Assembly (NCBI GenBank): GCA_947649645.1
Contig: CANSSP010000019.1
Coordinates: 1-59,396 of the forward strand
Source of the DNA: an uncultured Roseburia sp.
GTDB taxonomy: Bacteria > Bacillota > Clostridia > Lachnospirales > Lachnospiraceae
DNA length: 59,396 bases
Direction: 5' to 3'
In this document: positions 45,777 to 54,054 of the stretch, piece after piece
Position numbering within the stretch: the stretch's first letter is position 1
Layout of the letters: each line of letters opens with the position of its first letter
Made by a program: the position numbers and the translations under genes
The notes under the pieces: model-generated
What the model was told of the DNA's origin: nothing
Database searches by the model: none
Seen by the model: only the letters and a program-made list of their open reading frames with translations

Positions 45777-48719
45777 TTACACTCTTCCTCCCTGGCACAG
45801 ATTTTCCAGCACAAGAAACCGTCCGCTCTCCGCGGACAACGCATCTTCATTTCCGACCACACACAGACAGCCGTCCGCAAGCACTGCCCTGATCAGTCCG
45901 GAAAATGCCCTGATATCTCCCTCCTGTGCGCCGAGGATTTCGTCCCGTTCTCTCTGAATGTCTTCATACGTAAGTCCCTGCAGCCAGGCCGCCATCGAAC
46001 GCGCGCCCTTTGCGCTGGGGTTAAGCGGCGTGTCCAGATCGCTGATCGTCCCGATGATATATTTTGTCATGTCACGCTCGTCCGCGGCAAAATTGTCCAG
46101 ATAATCCGGTATCCCTTCATACACCTGCTCCGTGGCGGCGAGATTCGGATCCCGGTAAGACACGAAATACGCGTCACCGTTGCGCATATAACCGTTCATA
46201 CAGCCGTAGGCGCCTCCCATCACACGCACGTTGACCCACAGATAATCATAGCCCAGAATTACTTTTAAAATCTTAAGCGCCCCGTGATAGGAATAGCCCT
46301 GTGCCGCAAAATTGCCCGCGCGCGCGACATACTGCACCTGCGACGCATCCATAAACCCCTCGTTTTTCTTCTGAGGGACAAATACGGGCAGTTTCCGCTC
46401 TCCGCTCTCTGCTTCGGGTACAAAAAGCTGCTCTCTGAGCATGAGAACTTCTCTCTGCACAGCCTCGTAATCCGTATCGGCACACGTCACGCTCACCGTC
46501 ATTCTCTCTGCCGTAAAAATCCGCCGCACAAGCTGCGAGAGCTTTGCGATCAGCGCTCCCTTCTTCTCGTCAAAGTGCGCCTCATAGTCCTCGATCACGC
46601 GAAAACAGGCGATGCCGCCCACCGCATCCTGACAGCCCGCCGCACGGGAAAAATAGGACATTGCCCGCGTCGAAGCCGCAAGATGTCCGGACGCGCTTAA
46701 AGCCGTCTCAAGCCTCGACCGCAGCTGAGCCAGTATTTCATACAGGCGCTTTTCATCGCCAAGCCGTGAAGTCAGAAGGATTTCCCGCATCAGCCGCACC
46801 GCATCCGGCAGCTTGTCCGCAAGCGCCTTTGTGCGCACCTCGTACATCAGCCTCATATCGTCCTGCGCGTGGACAAGGGGATAGATGCCGATACTGCTGG
46901 CGATCCCGCCGGTGTGAATATTGACCTCGTTTGCCAGATCGGCATAGCTGTGATTCTCCGTATCCACAAAGCCCAGCACCGACTTTAAAATCCCCAGATA
47001 TGGCAGCTCCTCACTCTGCAGATCCCGCACGTCAAACAAAAGCGTCACATAATCGATTCCCCCGGCAAACATCGCATGATGCACAAATGTCGTGCCTTCC
47101 GCCGTAATAACACGGTTTAAAAGCGGCTGCGTCTCTTTTTTCATATCCGCCCGCCCAAGCATGGGAATCTTTTCCAGATCCTCCTTCGGCGACGGCTCCT
47201 CCTGGTATTCTTTCAGATGCCGTGTCTGTCTGACCAGTTCCCCGACCTCTTCCCCGGAAAGACTTTTTTTGTATGCAGCGAGCCGTCCGGCAAGCGCGGA
47301 CTCTCTTTTTGCGTTCAGCCCCTTCTCCGGCACAACGGCCACGACGGAAGAGTGCGGATTGTCCAGAAGGTACTCTGCGACCAGCCGCTCAAAATAATCT
47401 CCCTTCGCCGCCTCTTTCAGAAACTGACAGATCTCCACCGCCTCCAGGTGCATAAAGGGCTGCATATCGTCGTGCAGCCAGCTGTCCAGACACTGCAGAC
47501 CGTACAAAAGCCCTTTTGGAAACTGACCGTAGTCCGCCTCCCTGAAACGAAATTCCGAACTGTTAATCCCCGCCAGAAGCGCCTTTTTATTGATTCCGTT
47601 TTTTACCTGTTCTGTGAGCACGTCCCGGATCACAGACAAAAACATCTCTTTTTTCGATAAATCTGTGTTTTTGGCAATAATGGAAAAGAACGGCTGCCTT
47701 GTGCTGTTGTCGTATCCGCCTACGATATCCTTTCCGATCCCGGCGTCTAAGAGCGCCTGCTTCAGCGGGGCGCCCGGCGCGCCCAGAAGCGCGTAACCAA
47801 GCACGTCAAACGCCTGATAGAGCTTTGGATCCAGCACGCTGCCGACAACCATGTTGCAGGAAAGATACGTGCGCTCCTCCTCACTCTCTCCGGACGCAAT
47901 CGAGTATCTGCCGCAGACATCCACCGGCGCATCAAACGGCTTCTGTTCCCGAATGACGGAATCCACTTCTTTTTTTTCATATCCGCCCAGATACTCCTCA
48001 TCCAGCCACTTAAGCTTCTCTGCGATATCCATGTCTCCGTACAGATACAGATAGGAGTTCGACGGATGATAATATTTCCGGTGAAAATCCAGATACTCCT
48101 CATACGTCAGCTCCGGAATCTGCTCCGGATCCCCGCCGGAATCGTTGCAGTAAGGCGTATCGGGAAACAGCGATTTTAAGATTTCCCGCTGGATCACGTC
48201 GTCCGGAGATGAAAAGGCGCCTTTCATCTCATTGTAGACCACGCCGTTGATCGTCAGCGGTGCATCCTTATCCTCCAGTTCGTAATGCCACCCCTCCTGT
48301 TGAAAAATCTCTTCGTATTTATAGATATTGGGATGAAAAACCGCGTCCATATAGACGTCCATCAGATTCTGAAAATCTTTTCTGTTGCAGCTCGCAACCG
48401 GGTAAATCGTTTTGTCCGGGTAGGTGATGGCGTTTAAAAAGGTATTTAAAGATCCCTTTACCAGCTCCACAAACGGATCTTTCACCGGATATCTGTCCGA
48501 ACCGCAGAGCACCGTGTGCTCGATGATGTGCGGCACTCCCGTGGAATCCGTCGGAGGTGTGCGAAAACCGATATAAAACACCTTATTTTCGTCATCATTT
48601 GATATCGCCGCGATCCTCGCGCCGCTCCTTTTGTGCCGGATCACATACCCTCTCGCATTAATGTCAGGCAGCTCCTTCTCTTCCAGGACCTCATACGCCG
48701 TTAACTCTGAAAGCTTCAT
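45777..48719 (-). CDS. M16C-family metallopeptidase (presequence-protease-like)
   Basis: A 980-residue zinc protease. The inverted zinc site HIIEH (His64, Glu67, His68) and the M16C layout of two related halves fit this family, which degrades small peptides. AGGAAAATGCAC is just before the chosen ATG at 48719, 6 bases past another ATG. It is the first gene of the operon that runs through era, yqzL, recO, the lipoprotein, glyS and the PRTase-like gene. The era pair is unusual with this peptidase but the spacing is 2 bases. Confidence 0.9.
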   Translation of the reverse strand: MKLSELTAYEVLEEKELPDINARGYVIRHKRSGARIAAISNDDENKVFYIGFRTPPTDSTGVPHIIEHTVLCGSDRYPVKDPFVELVKGSLNTFLNAITYPDKTIYPVASCNRKDFQNLMDVYMDAVFHPNIYKYEEIFQQEGWHYELEDKDAPLTINGVVYNEMKGAFSSPDDVIQREILKSLFPDTPYCNDSGGDPEQIPELTYEEYLDFHRKYYHPSNSYLYLYGDMDIAEKLKWLDEEYLGGYEKKEVDSVIREQKPFDAPVDVCGRYSIASGESEEERTYLSCNMVVGSVLDPKLYQAFDVLGYALLGAPGAPLKQALLDAGIGKDIVGGYDNSTRQPFFSIIAKNTDLSKKEMFLSVIRDVLTEQVKNGINKKALLAGINSSEFRFREADYGQFPKGLLYGLQCLDSWLHDDMQPFMHLEAVEICQFLKEAAKGDYFERLVAEYLLDNPHSSVVAVVPEKGLNAKRESALAGRLAAYKKSLSGEEVGELVRQTRHLKEYQEEPSPKEDLEKIPMLGRADMKKETQPLLNRVITAEGTTFVHHAMFAGGIDYVTLLFDVRDLQSEELPYLGILKSVLGFVDTENHSYADLANEVNIHTGGIASSIGIYPLVHAQDDMRLMYEVRTKALADKLPDAVRLMREILLTSRLGDEKRLYEILAQLRSRLETALSASGHLAASTRAMSYFSRAAGCQDAVGGIACFRVIEDYEAHFDEKKGALIAKLSQLVRRIFTAERMTVSVTCADTDYEAVQREVLMLREQLFVPEAESGERKLPVFVPQKKNEGFMDASQVQYVARAGNFAAQGYSYHGALKILKVILGYDYLWVNVRVMGGAYGCMNGYMRNGDAYFVSYRDPNLAATEQVYEGIPDYLDNFAADERDMTKYIIGTISDLDTPLNPSAKGARSMAAWLQGLTYEDIQRERDEILGAQEGDIRAFSGLIRAVLADGCLCVVGNEDALSAESGRFLVLENLCQGGRV

Positions 48720-48756
48720 GTGCATTTTCCTTTCTCGCTCTTGTTCAATGTATTCC

Positions 48757-48784
48757 ATTATAACAGTTTTTCCCAATATGAAAA
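48757..48784 (-). promoter_or_regulatory. Promoter of the M16C-era-recO-glyS operon
   Basis: -35 TTTTCA (48779-48784), 16-base spacer, perfect -10 TATAAT (48757-48762) with an extended TGT. Minus strand, about 38 bases before the M16C start. Confidence 0.7.
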
Positions 48785-48864
48785 GGAGTAAACTTATTTT
48801 TTCAGAAAAGACGTGTATTGCCCGAAAGGAAAAAACACTCTGTTTTTTTCATCCATTCCGTCTG

Positions 48865-49896
48865 TCAGACCAGCCGCTGCGATGACTCCCGCACCAGCAG
48901 CTCGCCCTCAAAAATCCGATGCTGTGCAGCCCCGTGCTCTTCGATGGCTTCAAAAAGAATGTCTGCCACCGCACACGCCATCTCCTCCACCGGCTGCCGC
49001 ACCGTCGTGATCGTCGGAATATAATAGGAAGCAATATCCAGACCGTCAAAGCCCGCCACCGAATAATCCTCCGGCACCCGTTTTCCCTCTTCTTTTAAAG
49101 CGCGGCAGGCCCCGATGGCCACGGTATCGGAAATCGCATAGACCACGCTGAACTCTGTTCCCGAGGCCAGAAGGCGCTTCATGTCGCGATATCCCCGCTC
49201 TATATTGTAGGCATCTGCATCTGTCGTCGAATAGCAGATCAGCTCCTCGCGGACCGGAATACCGTTGGCTTTGAGCGCCTGACGATACCCTTCCAGCCGC
49301 TGCGCACTGATACTCATATCATCCCTGCTTGCGACCATAATGGCGATGCGGGTATGCCCCATCCGGCACAGATAATCCACCATCTTATAGCTCTCGCGCA
49401 CGTCGTCCACATGGACGGAAGAACAGATACTCCCACTCTTCTCATCGATATCCCCGACCGCGCCGATCACGCAGGGAATATCCAGAAGCTTCAGCTTTTC
49501 CTGCGTATGGCAGAAATACCCGCCCAGAAAGACGATGCCTTTTGGCTTCTTCTCCAGCACCAGCTCTAACGCCACGTCGATCTCATCCTCATCTCCGTTG
49601 ACTCCCTGTAAGAGAAACGTATATTTTCTGTCATGAATCTGCTTTTCCAGCACGCCGATCATCGGCTGAAAAAACGGATTGCTGATCCCTTTTACGAGAA
49701 CCGCAATCGCGTTGCTCTCCAGCCTCTTTAAGTTTCTTGCACTGTTATTGGGAATAAACTGGTTTTCGCTGACCACCTGCATAATTTTTTCCTTCGTGGC
49801 CTGGTTAATCCCCGGATAATTGTTCAATGCCCTCGAAACCGTGGTGACGCTCACTCCACACAATTTTGCAATATCCTTAATCGTCATGCTGCCCAT
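48865..49896 (-). CDS. LacI-family transcriptional regulator
   Basis: A 343-residue repressor. TIKDIAKLCGVSVTTVSRAL is the DNA-binding helix-turn-helix and hinge, followed by a sugar-binding-protein-like domain (about residues 60-335) with AVLVKGISNPFF and VAGFDGLDIASYYIPTITTV. The ligand is unknown. It lies downstream of the sugar ABC operon on the same strand, and the operator array upstream of that operon is its likely target (inference). An ATG 9 bases in is also possible. Confidence 0.93.
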   Translation of the reverse strand: MGSMTIKDIAKLCGVSVTTVSRALNNYPGINQATKEKIMQVVSENQFIPNNSARNLKRLESNAIAVLVKGISNPFFQPMIGVLEKQIHDRKYTFLLQGVNGDEDEIDVALELVLEKKPKGIVFLGGYFCHTQEKLKLLDIPCVIGAVGDIDEKSGSICSSVHVDDVRESYKMVDYLCRMGHTRIAIMVASRDDMSISAQRLEGYRQALKANGIPVREELICYSTTDADAYNIERGYRDMKRLLASGTEFSVVYAISDTVAIGACRALKEEGKRVPEDYSVAGFDGLDIASYYIPTITTVRQPVEEMACAVADILFEAIEEHGAAQHRIFEGELLVRESSQRLV

Positions 49897-50071
49897 TTCC
49901 GCCGACCTTTCTACATTAAAATACTTAAATCCATAAAACTTTATCGAACAAAGAATCCTGCGCCGCAGTGCGATCCCGCCCGAAATCTCCCATGAAATCT
50001 TCTTTCATTTATCCTGGCGCCGGAAAGGCCGATACTCTGGTGCTTTACGACAACAGGGTTGCTTCTGATGA

Positions 50072-50113
50072 ATAAAAAAGTGCTGTGCTTCCTTAAGACA
50101 AAGCACAGCACTT
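50072..50113 (-). terminator. Terminator of the sugar ABC operon
   Basis: Perfect 13-bp stem AAGTGCTGTGCTT/AAGCACAGCACTT with a 10-base loop, followed by TTTTTTATT on the minus strand, 48 bases past the last permease gene. Confidence 0.9.
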
Positions 50114-50161
50114 CTCTCTGATTATATTCCTTTTGGTAAAAAAATCAATACTTTCCGTAAT

Positions 50162-51001
50162 TTAACCTTTTACCGCGCCCGCCACGACGCCTTCGATGAT
50201 GTATTTCTGACAGAAAACATAGATCAGAATAACCGGAAGGATCGCCAGCACAATACAGGCCATGATCGCACCCATATCAACAGAACCAAATCCGCCTTTT
50301 AAGTACTGGATTACAATCGGAATCGTCTTAAACCGCTTTACATCCAATACCAGATACGGCAGGAGATAATCGTTCCAGATCCACATGATCTCCAGGATTC
50401 CGACAGAAACAAACGTTGATTTCATGATCGGGAAAATCACTTTAAAGTACATCTGAAGCGGATTGCAGCCGTCAATGCTGGCCGCCTCCTCGATCTCAAG
50501 CGGCATGCTCTGCGCAAAATTCGAAAACATAAACACCGCCATGCCGGCGCCGAAGCCAAGATACACAACGACAATGCCCACCGGCGTATTTAAATGCAGC
50601 GTATCCGCCGTCTTTGCAAGCGTGAACATGATCATCTGGAACGGCACAACCATCGAGAAAATAAACGAAAATTTAAGTGCTCTGGTCCAGATATTTTTTA
50701 CACGCGTGACATACCACCCGCACATAGAGCAGAGGATAAGGATCGCGAACACAGAAGCCGCCGTGATAAACAGGCTGTAGCCGAAATATTTAAAAAACTC
50801 GACTTTTTCAATGCCGTTGACATAATTGTCAAAGCCGACAAACGACTTCGCATCCGGCAGCGCAAACGGCTTTAAGTTGATACTCGTTTTCTTTTTCAGG
50901 GAGTTGATCACAACGAGCACCACGGGAAAAACATAGGCCAGCGACACCACACTGAAAATAATGGTCAGAACGGTCTTGTAGGTCTCTTTTTTGCTCTTCA
51001 T
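50162..51001 (-). CDS. Sugar ABC transporter permease (MalG/second permease)
   Basis: A 279-residue membrane subunit with six helices. EEAASIDGCNPLQMYFKVIFPI (about residues 180-200; EAA loop) is the contact to the ATPase. KYIIEGVVAGAVKG at the C-terminus is typical of the MalG/CUT1 group. AAGGAGG is 9 bases before the start. It overlaps by one base gap with the preceding permease fragment (51003). Confidence 0.93.
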   Translation of the reverse strand: MKSKKETYKTVLTIIFSVVSLAYVFPVVLVVINSLKKKTSINLKPFALPDAKSFVGFDNYVNGIEKVEFFKYFGYSLFITAASVFAILILCSMCGWYVTRVKNIWTRALKFSFIFSMVVPFQMIMFTLAKTADTLHLNTPVGIVVVYLGFGAGMAVFMFSNFAQSMPLEIEEAASIDGCNPLQMYFKVIFPIMKSTFVSVGILEIMWIWNDYLLPYLVLDVKRFKTIPIVIQYLKGGFGSVDMGAIMACIVLAILPVILIYVFCQKYIIEGVVAGAVKG

Positions 51002-51002
51002 C

Positions 51003-51846
51003 TTATTTTTCCTCCTTGCCTGCCGTTATTCTCATCTGAAGGACTCCGATCGCCGCAAGCACAAGTGCAAAAATCACAGCTTTCGCCTGCCCGACGCCTC
51101 TGTACGTCGCCGTACTTCCGTAAAACGTATTGTAGATATTCAGAGCGACCATCTCTGTCTGACGTGAGGGTTCTCCCGCCGTCAGCGCCAGGTTCTGATC
51201 AAACAGCTTAAATCCGTTTGTCAGAGACAGGAACGTACAGATAATGATGGACGGGCTCACCGCCGGAATAATTATTTTAAACAGACGCTGTGCGGCGTTG
51301 GCGCCATCCACCTCGGCCGCCTCCAGCATATCCGTCGGAATGTTCTGAATCCCGGCGATATAGATGATCATCATATAACCGACCTGCTGCCAGCAGAGCA
51401 GAATGACCAGTCCCCAGAACCCATAGGCGGAGCTGTATGTCAGCGTGCGGTTTATATTAGGAAAGAAGGCCGTTAAACAGGAGCTGCCACACATAACCGA
51501 GCACGATACCGCCGATCAGGTTCGGCATGAAAAAAATCGTTCGGAAAAGGTTGGTACCCTTGATCTTTTTTGTCAGACACATTGCCACCGTAAACGCCAG
51601 GACGTTGATGAGAACCACGGTGACAATTGTAAAAAGTGTCGAAAATCCGATGGCATGAAGAAACGTGGAGTCCTTAAACGCCTCGATATAATTGTGGATT
51701 CCCACAAAGCTCGCGTCCGTAACTGTCGTGAAGGAACAAAAACTCAGATAAATCGCCATGACAAACGGAATCACAAAACCGATCAGAAAAGCCGCTGCTG
51801 TCGGCAGTACAAAAACCGGAAAATATTTTTTTAATGATTTCTGCAT
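51003..51846 (-). pseudogene. Sugar ABC permease (MalF type), split by a +1 frameshift
   Basis: Two overlapping frames encode one permease. The upstream part (51457-51846) covers helices 1-3 up to LLFNGLL; the downstream part (51003-51494) resumes at TYSSAYGFWGLVIL and keeps EAAEVDGA (EAA loop) and the C-terminal helices. Total length 844 bases is one over a multiple of three. Removing one T from the CTTCTTTCC run (+strand AAA at 51462-51464) restores LLFNGLLPNINRTLTYSS, which fits the family. So this is a recent frameshift, a sequencing error, or a rare programmed slip on CTT-T. Confidence 0.82.
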
Positions 51847-51877
51847 GGAAAAATCCTCCTTTTACTGCGTCCTTCTC

Positions 51878-53281
51878 CTATCTGTTTTCCCACTCGGTCG
51901 CAAAATCTTCCGTAAATACTTTCTCTACATTTGACCAGTCGCCCGTTCCCTGTGCATACTCGATCAGCGCGGAGGAAAGGTTGGATTTCCAGGTCTCGGT
52001 CGGAATATTGTCGGTTCCGATCCATGTCACAGCCGTTTTGCCGTTCGCCTCATACTCATTTGCACTTGTGAACAGCGGGTTCTCCATCTCATAATCCTTA
52101 AACGTATCAAACGGACAGTTGAATGACATTCTGCCTGCAAGAGCATCTTTTCCTTCATCAGAGGAAACCAGCCACTCCAGGAAGGCAATCGTCGCCTGGA
52201 TATCTTCCTCTGCTGCGTTCTTATTTACACACCAGAAGTTTCCGGTACCCGTGCAGACACCAATATTTTCTTCTCCCTCCACGCCTGTATACAGCGGAAG
52301 GAAAGCTACGTTCATATCTGCCATTTCGTTCTCCGGCGTCCATGCCCAGGTGCCGTTCTGATAAAATACCGCCATACCGTCACAGAACTCAGCGAGGGCG
52401 TCATCCCCTGTTTTTCCGCTGAGCAGAGCAGCGTCACAGGTAGAATCCGTAAAATACAGATCGATCAGATTCTTATAGTTGGCAACGTGCGTACCCTCAA
52501 GCGTGGTCGTCTTTGTAATGCCCTTGTCCGTAAGCTCCCAGTAGAGCGGCATATTTGCCAGATGTGTCGTAAATCTCCAGTTGGAAGAACCGTCCAGCCC
52601 GGCCGAGGTAAAAGCGCCCTCCACGCCAAGTTCGTCTTTTCTCGCCTGGATATCGTCTGCAACCGCTTTTAATTTCTCGAAATTGTTGATATCCGACGGA
52701 GCAGAGATCACTGCGTTCTCAAGTGCACAGTACTCATTGAGCAGATCAACATTGTAGATAATGCCGTAGCTCTCCATTGCAAACGGAACTGCCGCAACTG
52801 CCGCACCCTCTGTGGAGAGTACATTACTGGCCGTGGAATGCTCTGCAACAAACGTGCCGGAGAGATCATAACAATACTGTCCCCAGTCATTCAGCTTCAT
52901 TTCACTCTCTACCTGGAACAGCGTCGGCGCCTCTGTCTTTGCGATTTCCGATGTGAGCGTCTGCTCGTATGTACCCGAAGCTGCCGTCACGACCGATACC
53001 GGAACGCCGGTCTGCTCCGTGTAAGACGCTGCCAGTTCCTGCCACTGTGCATCGACTTCCGGTTTGAAATTCAGGTAGTACACGCTTCCCGACGCACTTC
53101 CTCCGTTATCCGCCGCCGGTGCGCCGCCTGCCTCTGTACCGCCTGTCTGGCCGGCACTGGCGTCACTGCCCTGCGCGTCGCCTCCCTGTGTTTCTGTGCC
53201 GCCCTTGTCACCACATCCGGCAAGCGTGCCGGCTGCAAGTGCAAGCGTCATCAGAAGAGCCATGATCTTTTTCGTTTTCAT
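51878..53281 (-). CDS. Sugar ABC transporter solute-binding lipoprotein
   Basis: A 467-residue extracellular binding protein. A signal peptide ends in the lipobox LAGC (Cys22), and a Gly/Ser/Asp-rich linker follows. The rest matches CUT1 binding proteins: VTAASGTYEQTLTSEIAKTEAPTLF and AMESYGIIYNVDLLNEY. The linker is typical of Lachnospiraceae sugar-binding lipoproteins. It is the first gene of the operon. Confidence 0.93.
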   Translation of the reverse strand: MKTKKIMALLMTLALAAGTLAGCGDKGGTETQGGDAQGSDASAGQTGGTEAGGAPAADNGGSASGSVYYLNFKPEVDAQWQELAASYTEQTGVPVSVVTAASGTYEQTLTSEIAKTEAPTLFQVESEMKLNDWGQYCYDLSGTFVAEHSTASNVLSTEGAAVAAVPFAMESYGIIYNVDLLNEYCALENAVISAPSDINNFEKLKAVADDIQARKDELGVEGAFTSAGLDGSSNWRFTTHLANMPLYWELTDKGITKTTTLEGTHVANYKNLIDLYFTDSTCDAALLSGKTGDDALAEFCDGMAVFYQNGTWAWTPENEMADMNVAFLPLYTGVEGEENIGVCTGTGNFWCVNKNAAEEDIQATIAFLEWLVSSDEGKDALAGRMSFNCPFDTFKDYEMENPLFTSANEYEANGKTAVTWIGTDNIPTETWKSNLSSALIEYAQGTGDWSNVEKVFTEDFATEWENR

Positions 53282-53316
53282 AAATTAGGTCCTCCTTAAA
53301 TTGTTTTTTGGACATT

Positions 53317-53334
53317 ACCGATAATGTTATCGGT
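53317..53334. promoter_or_regulatory. Operator O1 of the sugar ABC operon
   Basis: ACCGATAATGTTATCGGT, a perfect 18-bp inverted repeat (8-bp arms). First of three abutting copies. Confidence 0.8.
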
Positions 53335-53352
53335 ATCGGTAACATTATCGGT
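53335..53352. promoter_or_regulatory. Operator O2 of the sugar ABC operon
   Basis: ATCGGTAACATTATCGGT, a near-palindrome, directly adjacent to O1 with no gap. Confidence 0.75.
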
Positions 53353-53370
53353 ATCGTTACCGTTAACGAT
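53353..53370. promoter_or_regulatory. Operator O3 of the sugar ABC operon
   Basis: ATCGTTACCGTTAACGAT, arms ATCGTTA/TAACGAT, directly adjacent to O2. It touches the -10 element of the promoter. Confidence 0.8.
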
Positions 53371-53399
53371 ATACTAGCACATTAACAATTTGAATGCAA
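53371..53399 (-). promoter_or_regulatory. Promoter of the sugar ABC operon
   Basis: -35 TTGCAT (53394-53399), 17-base spacer, -10 TAGTAT (53371-53376), minus strand. The operator array begins right at the -10 and covers the start and leader. Confidence 0.7.
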
Positions 53400-53594
53400 T
53401 ACCCTTTTTTATTGTCGCAGATATTTGTTAAATATTGACGATTTCTCTCACCTTAATTTATGCAATCTGCCAGCCCGCAAGGAAATCATTTCTGCAATAC
53501 GCGGCAGGCCGCTTTTATGACGCTCTTCACCGCCGCACTGCAGACTCCCGGCTGTCTGTTCCGGCACTTCCACTGTTTCCGGTTTCACGACGCC
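53400..53594. other. Gap upstream of the sugar ABC operon
   Basis: AT-rich near the promoter, then about 130 bases of ordinary composition up to the trxA terminator. I see no gene, repeat or RNA motif. Confidence 0.5.
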
Positions 53595-53636
53595 AAAAAG
53601 GTTCCGCGCACCTCTGCAGGGTACCGGAACCTTTTT
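53595..53636 (-). terminator. Terminator of trxA
   Basis: AAAAAGGTTCCG/CGGAACCTTTTT stem with an 18-base loop, 25 bases past the trxA stop; symmetric enough to work both ways. Confidence 0.85.
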
Positions 53637-53660
53637 ATCTCATGTTCTTTTGCGTAAACT

Positions 53661-53990
53661 CTACTCTTTCGTCTCACATGACTTTAACAGTGCAAGAAGC
53701 GCGTCTTTGCTCTGCATCCCCACCGCCTTTGTTTTGAACTGTCCGAGATGCATGACCACAAGCGTCGGGATGCTCATCACCTGATATTTGAGTGCAAGTG
53801 CCGATTCCTCGTCCACATTGACCTTGCAGAATTTCACCTTGCCGTCCAGTTCAGCGGCAAGATCATCGATCACCGGGGACTGCATCCGGCACGGACCGCA
53901 CCACTCCGCCCAGAAATCGATCAGAACCGGAATTTTACAAGCGAGCACCTCCTGCTCAAAGTTGTCGTTTGTGACGGTAACAACTGCCAT
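53661..53990 (-). CDS. trxA: Thioredoxin
   Basis: A 109-residue dithiol oxidoreductase: VLIDFWAEWCGPCRMQSPVI holds the CGPC site (Cys31, Cys34), and the cis-Pro loop MSIPTLVV follows. A standard length and fold. Single gene between prfC and the sugar operon, with a terminator just after it. Confidence 0.96.
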   Translation of the reverse strand: MAVVTVTNDNFEQEVLACKIPVLIDFWAEWCGPCRMQSPVIDDLAAELDGKVKFCKVNVDEESALALKYQVMSIPTLVVMHLGQFKTKAVGMQSKDALLALLKSCETKE

Positions 53991-54054
53991 ATTTATCTCC
54001 TCCTTCTTTCTTTATCTCTTTTTTCGTTCCAGAACACAAAAAAATTTTCTCACA

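Noticed and set aside
48830..48848. AAAAAACA-ctc-TGTTTTTT hairpin after the LacI gene
   Set aside because: Only A-T and one C-G pair hold the stem and the loop is 3 bases; too weak to list as a terminator.
49992..50075. A 27-codon plus-strand frame just before the sugar operon terminator
   Set aside because: It has no ribosome site and no family resemblance, and sits in a short gap; chance is enough.
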